From Tridacna crocea (Eukaryota; Mollusca; Bivalvia; Cardiida; Cardiidae), in the NCBI GenBank assembly GCA_943736015.1, contig OX031073.1, positions 31,027,210 through 31,091,209 on the forward strand: a DNA stretch of 64,000 bases, written 5' to 3'. Both the position numbers and the translations under genes were made by a program. This document shows positions 59,103-64,000 of the stretch, piece by piece. A model generated the notes under the pieces. That model did no database searches. It had not been told where the DNA came from and was given only the letters and a program-made list of their open reading frames with translations. Positions within the stretch are counted from its first letter, which is position 1. Every line of letters begins with the position of its first letter.

Positions 59103-62100
59103 GTAAATTTTGAAATAAGGTCTGTTGCAAAGCTTTGTTTGGTTAGTGTTAAGTGCCATTTTCAACATTGTTTGAGTAATGTGGCACTGGCAAGTTATCC
59201 TGTTTTTTTCTTCTATCATTCTATCGCTACAGAGATGCACGTAGAAAATAAATTTGGAAAAAAAAAAGATATAATGTGGTTGTGAATTTCAAACTTTATT
59301 TGTTATAGTGAACCATGTAATTAGATGAATTTTATAGGTGTATGTTGACATGCATGAAAGTTGTGAATCAAAATATTGACTGAAATCAAACTTCTATCAG
59401 ATATGAGATTATTTTTAGACAGTTGAAATTCCAGTGGATAGTGCATGGAGTAATATTAGCAAACTGTATTGCCACAGTACATTGTCTTTTGCTAGGTGAC
59501 ATTTTTTAACTCTCCACCAAATGACATAGTTTTGGAATAGTCCAAATTGAAAGTATTTGCAGAGGACAAAAATTTGAATCAAAAATTGAAATTTGGTTTG
59601 GAAAGGGTAGAAAACATTGTGGGAAAAGGAGAAAATGCTGGTTACTGGAATTTCCTCTTTTCCTAACATGTTTTCAAAAGGCTCCTTTCTCAGAGTCGTT
59701 AAAAGTCGGAATTGTGTGGTAAAGAGTTAAATACACATCTATATAGATCAGATTTGGAAATTTTTGGTACACAATTGGACTCCTTTTCAAAATGGCAACT
59801 ATTACTTTGATTTTTTTCAAAATGAAAATAAAAGTATTCAGTAAAATGCTACCTAGCACAATTCATTTAGCTATGGCCATATCACAGCAGTCTGTGCATC
59901 TATAACTAGCCCAAAATTTTGTCTTTTGCATTTAACCTATTACCAAACCAAGTATTTTAGGCTTGTCCAAATCAAAACCATTTGCACACGACAAAATAAT
60001 AACGATTGAAAATTTTAAATTTGTTTTTGTTAAGAGTAGAAAACATTGTGGGAAAAGGAGAAAGTGCTGGTTACCAGCGTTTTCTTCTCTTACCACAATG
60101 TTTTCTAAAGGCTTCTTTCTCAGGGTCGTCAAAAGTAGGAATTGTGTGGTAATGGGTTAAGTCATTATACATGAATTTACTTCATAGTATCTGGACAGTT
60201 CCCCGAGTTGGAAAAACCTGTCAAAGAAACATTGAAGAAAGAAGTGAGCACTATTGTGCCTGTTCCAGAGAAGAAGAAAGTCTCTACTGGAAAGATCTGT
60301 AAGGTAAAGTAATTTTTCCTTTAGTTTTTTCTTCATTGTTTAACCCTTTACTCTATAGATACTCATTTTGACGTATTAACATCAGACAGCTTTTGAAAAC
60401 ATAGTGGGAATGCAGAAGACAAAATAAAAGTGACTGCAAATTCGAAATTTGTTTTGTGAAGGGTAGAAAACATTATTGGAAAAGGAGAAAATGCTGGTTA
60501 CCAGCATTTTCTCCTTTTCCCACAATGTTTTCTAAAGGCTCCTTTCTCAGGGTCATCAAAAGTAGGGATTGTGTGGTAGTGGGTTAAAGAGTTAAGGTTT
60601 CCAGGAAGCAGACCTTCCGAGTTTTTGATAAACATTGAAAAGTTATGTTTCACAACATATGTGAAATGAAAAAGTTAAAACTAAATACAAGGTTATTACA
60701 CATATTCCTCTACCAAAGTTGGCGAACAATCCATAGTTTTAATGACTCTGGTGAGGACAGATTTTAACCCTTAAAGCCCTTGAGCCAAATTAACTTGTTT
60801 TTGTGGACAGTGTAGATCAAGATCAGACTGCACAGAATGTGCAGTCTGATCTTGGATCTACACTGTCCACTATTTTGTTTCATATTCTGGCCAAAAAATC
60901 CTTAGTACAGTAATATTTTAGATGTCTTTCCTATCTAAAAATTTTCTTGTATTAATTCAGCACTTTAAGGGTTAATGGTTTACCAAACAACAAATTATGC
61001 ACTTAACCAAATTGAAAATATTTGCAGTAGACAACTTGTTGGTAATAGTATCCTAAAGGATGGGAATTGCGTTCAAAAAGGGAGAAAATGTTGTAGGAAT
61101 AGGAGAAAAATGCTGTTTCCTCAGGATCATTAAAAGAGGGAATTGTGTGGTAATCAGTTTTAAAAATTGTTGGAGCAGAGAAAATACATGTAGTCAGTAT
61201 TTTCTCCTTTTCCAACTATGTTTCCTCTCTTTTCAAAGACAAATCCCATCAGATGCGTCTCATTTTCATGACATTTGAAAACATAATCCTTTGTTGGATG
61301 ATAATTAAATTTTGTGGTTTTGAAAAGACCTTTACATCTGTTTTTAAAGATGTATACAGAATTTGATTTTGTTTCAGAGAAAGAGAACATGCATTATAAT
61401 TAGCAAGTTAATTACATGTATAATATCTTTTTCAGACTTCAAAGACAAAGAGCAGATCAAAGAAGCCAAAAGTTAGGGTAAGTTAGGAATTCATTTTTTA
61501 ATTTTTTTTTATTTTTGGTGACTTCAAGCTACGGTTGCAATCGCATAAGAAGTTAAAACACCTGCCTTCAGGGGTAGAGGTCAAAGATTTGAATCCAGAG
61601 GGATGCGGTTTTTCTTCCCATATGGTTTATGGGTGAGCCACTAACCAGTTATGTGAATGCTATTGGATGTGTACCTGCCGGGTGCCTTTGATTAAAAATT
61701 AGGTCTGGCAAAGTGAATGTGTCCGTAGTGTCTAATAAAAATTAGGTCTGGCAAAGTGAATGTGTCCATAGTCTAATTAGCCACATATTGAATTTGAACC
61801 TTTTCTATTATTTCTGTTATCTTGATGTATGAAGTCCAACAAAAGCCCTGTTTCCTCTGTTGGCCTTGAAAGTTTTGATCCTGTACCCAGCAATCACATG
61901 CTTTCACAACCCTGAGGAAGAGGCCTTTTGAAAGCATTGTGGGAAAAGGAGAAACTGCAGATAACCAATGCAGAAGTTACAGAGATTTCAGTGTTTGAGA
62001 CACATTAAATTTACCATCTGCAAATACTTTGACTTTGGACATGTCCAACATTTTTTGACCTTCATCTTCTTTTTGATATAAAATTTAGACCTTTCAGTAT

Positions 62101-63445
62101 TGAAACATTTTTAGAAAACGTTTAACTCTTGAACTGTAGACCAGTCCAAATTGAAAACTTGTGCAGATTACAACATAAGCATAGCTCAAAAATTGAAATA
62201 TTTCTTTGAAAGGGTAGAAAACATAGAGAAAGAAGGAGAAAATGCTTGTTACAAGCATTTCCTCCTTTTCCTACAATGTTTTCAAAAGGCTTTTTTTTCT
62301 CAGGGTCATTAAATTTGTGATTGTGTGGTAAAGAATAGTTAAAATGGGACTCAAATAACGAAACTGATCCCTGAAAAGGTGGAAAACATGGTGGGAATAT
62401 GTGAAATACTGGTCACCAGAATTTTTCTCCTTTTCCAACAATGTTTTTAAAATCCAGTTTTCCTTGTGGATGCTGAAACTTTGGATTATTGCTGAATGGT
62501 TTATTTTAATTTCAGCCACCCGCACCAGCTTCAACAAAAGACCTTGGACGATGGAAGCCTACGGATGATTTGGCTTTGATAACAGCAGTTCAACAGGTAA
62601 ATAAGGCTTGCAACATGCAAAAAGGGGCATTCGGACATTTGGGTAAAGTGTCATCTTGGATCAGCCTGCGCAGTGCATGCTGACTGATCCAAGACAGCAC
62701 TTTATGACTGTTTCTAGATTTTGTGCCACAGTGGACTTGCGCAAAACAGAAAATTACATGAAGCGGAAAGTGTTGTTTCTGATTAGCCTGCATGGACTGT
62801 GCAGGCTGATTCGAGATGGGGCTTTGTGCAGATGTCCGAATGCCCCTTTTGGCATTTGGCACGCCATATGTGAAATACTTACACCATCTGTTCAATTTTT
62901 GTTATTAAAATAGTAGGAAAACATTCTTTGAAAACGAGACTACTAGCATGTTGCCATCATTTTCCAGTAACATGTTTGAAGTGAACTACAGTAGGAGATT
63001 AGATTTTATCTTTTTTTTTTTTGTTAGACAAGTCTATCTAGGGTTGAAGCTTTTCTAAAGGACATTGAAGGAAATGAACTCTTTACCAAATGACAAAAAA
63101 AATCTACTAGTCTAAATTGAAAGTATTTGCAGATGACAAAATTTGGATCAAAATTTGAAATTCAATTTGGGAGGGTTAGAAAACATTGTGGGAAAAGGAG
63201 AAAATGCTGGTTACCAGCATTTTCTCCTTTTCCCATAATGTTTTCAAAAGCTTTCCTTCTCATGGTTGTTAAAGGTCTGGATTGTGTGCTAAAGAGTTAA
63301 AGAAAGATTGTAATCTGAAAGTTTATCTTTTGCAGACCAACGATCTGACTGCAGTCTATCTTGGGGTGAAGTTTTCCTGCAAGTTTACACTAAAAGAAAT
63401 TCAAGAAAGGTGGTACAGTCTTCTGTATGATCCTGTAATCTCTAA
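58853..63445 (+). CDS. MCRS1: Microspherule protein 1, N-terminal part (5 exons, gene cut by window end)
   Basis: Gene-level entry: exons 58853-59102, 60188-60303, 61437-61478, 62516-62596 and 63336-63445 join in phase to about 200 codons. MCRS1 is a nuclear protein of the INO80 remodelling and NSL acetyltransferase complexes with a conserved N-terminal domain and a C-terminal FHA domain; the FHA part lies beyond the window. Identification rests on RRSSKRSIKRKRFDDEVVES in exon 1, TKDLGRWKPTDDLALITAV in exon 4, and LGVKFSCKFTLKEIQERWYS plus LLYDPVISK in exon 5, which closely follow vertebrate MCRS1. No frameshift or missing splice site was found. Confidence 0.92.
59506..59730 (+). mobile_element. 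MITE family 1, full copy in MCRS1 intron 1
   Basis: TTAACTCTCCACCAAATGAC to GTGTGGTAAAGAGTTAA; palindrome with a few mismatches (GCTGGTTACTGGAATTTCCT). Confidence 0.8.
59932..60160 (+). mobile_element. MITE family 1, full copy 27 bases from MCRS1 exon 2 acceptor
   Basis: TTAACCTATTACCAAACCAA to GTGTGGTAATGGGTTAA. The branch point for exon 2 must lie either in the 27 bases left or in the MITE's end. Confidence 0.83.
60188..60303 (+). CDS. MCRS1: MCRS1 exon 2
   Basis: A 116-base exon, phase 1 to 0: VSGQFPELEKPVKETLKKEV, then STIVPVPEKKKVSTGKICK. The acceptor ACTTCATAG at 60187 restores the frame; a second AG at 60198 does not fit the phase. Low-complexity Lys-rich linker, poorly conserved in the family. 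A MITE ends 27 bases upstream. Confidence 0.82.
60340..60587 (+). mobile_element. MITE family 1, full copy in MCRS1 intron 2
   Basis: TTAACCCTTTACTCTATAGA to GTGTGGTAGTGGGTTAA. The left part has an unusual extra segment (GACGTATTAACATCAGACAG CTTTTGAAAACATAGTGGGA) from the opposite end, so it is rearranged; the hairpin is intact. Confidence 0.75.
60764..60975 (+). mobile_element. MITE family 2, full copy in MCRS1 intron 2
   Basis: TTAACCCTTAAAGCCC to CACTTTAAGGGTTAA: TTAA at both ends and inverted ends CCCTTAAAG/CTTTAAGGG. The core GTGTAGATCAAGATCAGACT...TGATCTTGGATCTACAC is a palindrome of about 55 bases with a few mismatches. Best family 2 reference in the window. Confidence 0.85.
60976..61290 (+). 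mobile_element. MITE family 1, two damaged copies
   Basis: Forward head TTTACCAAACAACAAATTAT at 60979 ending GTGTGGTAATCAG near 61154, then another centre (GTAGTCAGTATTTTCTCCTT) continuing to about 61290. Confidence 0.5.
61437..61478 (+). CDS. MCRS1: MCRS1 exon 3 (14-codon microexon)
   Basis: A 42-base phase 0-0 exon: TSKTKSRSKKPKVR, basic. Strong acceptor (TCTTTTTCAG) and donor AGG|GTAAGT. Being in frame, it can be skipped without a frameshift. Confidence 0.78.
61515..61800 (+). mobile_element. SINE-like repeat with duplicated 3' end
   Basis: AGAGGTCAAAGATTTGAATCC is box-B-like. Near the 3' end AAAAATTAGGTCTGGCAAAG TGAATGTGTCC occurs twice, 45 bases apart. In MCRS1 intron 3. Confidence 0.55.
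61895..62065 (-). mobile_element. MITE family 1, one palindrome arm missing
   Basis: CACAACCCTGAGGAAGAGGC, GTGGGAAAAGGAGAAACTGC, then a jump to ATTTACCATCTGCAAATACT. Confidence 0.6.
62122..62342 (+). mobile_element. MITE family 1, full copy in MCRS1 intron 3
   Basis: TTAACTCTTGAACTGTAGAC to GTGTGGTAAAGAATAGTTAA; palindrome around GCTTGTTACAAGCATTTCCT. Confidence 0.75.
62516..62596 (+). CDS. MCRS1: MCRS1 exon 4
   Basis: An 81-base phase 0-0 exon: PPAPASTKDLGRWKPTDDLA then LITAVQQ. The start of the conserved MCRS N-terminal domain. Acceptor TTTTAATTTCAG, donor CAG|GTAAAT. A family 3 MITE starts 9 bases after the exon. Confidence 0.9.
62605..62860 (+). mobile_element. Palindromic MITE family 3 in MCRS1 intron 4
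   Basis: GGCTTGCAACATGCAAAAAG GGGCATTCGGACATTT to the inverted GATGTCCGAATGCCCCTTTT. Inner palindromes GGATCAGCCTGCGCAGTGCA and GATTAGCCTGCATGGACTGT. Starts 9 bases after the donor of exon 4. Confidence 0.82.
63074..63300 (+). mobile_element. MITE family 1, full copy 36 bases from MCRS1 exon 5
   Basis: GAACTCTTTACCAAATGACA to GTGTGCTAAAGAGTTAA with a near-perfect hairpin (GAAAACATTGTGGGAAAAGG arm). Confidence 0.82.
63336..63445 (+). CDS. MCRS1: MCRS1 exon 5 (last in window)
   Basis: A 110-base exon starting in phase 0: TNDLTAVYLGVKFSCKFTLK, then EIQERWYSLLYDPVISK, cut in the last codon. Highly conserved across animals. Acceptor TCTTTTGCAG, donor AA|GTAAGT. The next exon lies past 64000. Confidence 0.92.
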
Positions 63446-64000
63446 GTAAGTAGTCAAGGGGTGGCTTAATAGAAGCCCTGGATTAGCAGAATTATTTCAG
63501 AAAATTAAGGATAATTATTGGGACATAATGATGGTCAGATGGGAAATTAGGGAGAATATTGTGTCAAGAATAGGTAAAAATATGTTAGGGACATATGGAT
63601 AGATGCATTTCATGTAACATTAAAAATGGAATACTGGTCAGTTGCATTGACCATAACACAAGCCAAATGACCTTTCTGTAAACACGAGTTTGGCATGTCC
63701 CCCTCCCCCTTCCCCCTTAGTAACATGGTATTTCGGTTGTCAAGCCTGACAAGCTATCTAGAAATTGTGTCAGACTTTTTTGTTGTTTACATGACACCCA
63801 ATGCTGCGTTTTCATTGGCCGATAAGATGATGGTAGACCTGTTAATCAAAATTGGCTGAAAGGTCAATTCAAACTAAACAAAATGAATCATAGCCATTTA
63901 AAGATAATTGCATTCATGTGACTTCTATTGTGACAGAATTTATATGAATGGTTGAAAGCATGACATTGCTGTCAAAGCTTGCTTTGTAATATTTATCGTT
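63446..64000 (+). other. Start of MCRS1 intron 5
   Basis: GTAAGTAGTC donor side. No further exon, and no clear repeat, can be made out before the window ends. Confidence 0.6.

Noticed and set aside
31232-60160. Recurring short frames such as [16 protein letters not shown] and [15 protein letters not shown] at many positions
   Set aside because: They are the palindromic MITE read in different frames. The recurrence reflects the repeat, not a protein family; there are no start contexts or splice sites.
60199-60303. MCRS1 exon 2 starting after the AG at 60198
   Set aside because: That acceptor would shift the phase relative to exon 1 and give a stop; the AG at 60187 keeps the frame.
5110-63300. 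Regular palindromes that could suggest a CRISPR-like array
   Set aside because: Copies are dispersed, roughly 225 bp, in both orientations and flanked by TTAA. This is a eukaryotic transposon family without spacers or cas genes.

Overview
This is animal genomic DNA: spliced genes with GT-AG introns, A+T-rich introns, and a very heavy load of short palindromic transposons and SINEs. The intron repeats built on TGACCTTGACCTTT, the titin-like muscle gene, a B-box protein and MCRS1 together point to a mollusc, most likely a bivalve clam. That assignment is inference from repeat style and gene content; no species marker is present.

Layout. (1) 1602-37886, minus strand: the 5' part of a giant titin/obscurin/twitchin-class muscle gene. 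Fourteen coding exons join in phase from an ATG at 37886 and run off the low-coordinate end of the window. They encode about 1,849 residues: one N-terminal Ig domain, a Ser-rich linker, two Ig domains, an acidic linker with about 27 decapeptide repeats, then a long tandem Ig array in which two Ig-exon types alternate. Nearly every Ig domain is split by a phase-1 intron just after its C-strand Trp, and the exon/intron pairs at 2.8-9.2 kb are recent tandem duplicates. The first coding intron (about 15.7 kb) is full of repeats. (2) 50935-52656, minus strand: one coding exon for a RING-less TRIM-like protein (two B-boxes, coiled coil, propeller-like C-terminus). (3) 58853 to the window end, plus strand: five in-phase exons of MCRS1 (microspherule protein 1), cut off by the window end after about 200 codons.

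The rest is repeats. About 50 full, partial or degenerate copies of a roughly 225-bp palindromic MITE (TTAA-CCCTTTACC ends, a near-perfect internal palindrome of about 65 bp) fill the introns and intergenic DNA, some next to splice sites. A second palindromic family (TTAA-CCCTTA ends, core GATCAGACTGCAC) and three smaller families are also present. There are several tRNA-like SINEs, one with clear 16-bp target duplications, a frameshifted LINE end, a hAT-like MITE, a possible 2.9-kb element with repeated GTACCCAA ends and 10-bp flanking repeats, and several minisatellites. The strongest candidates for undescribed biology are the decapeptide-repeat segment of the giant gene, the modular duplicated Ig exons, and the high density of hairpin-forming MITEs beside exons of both genes.
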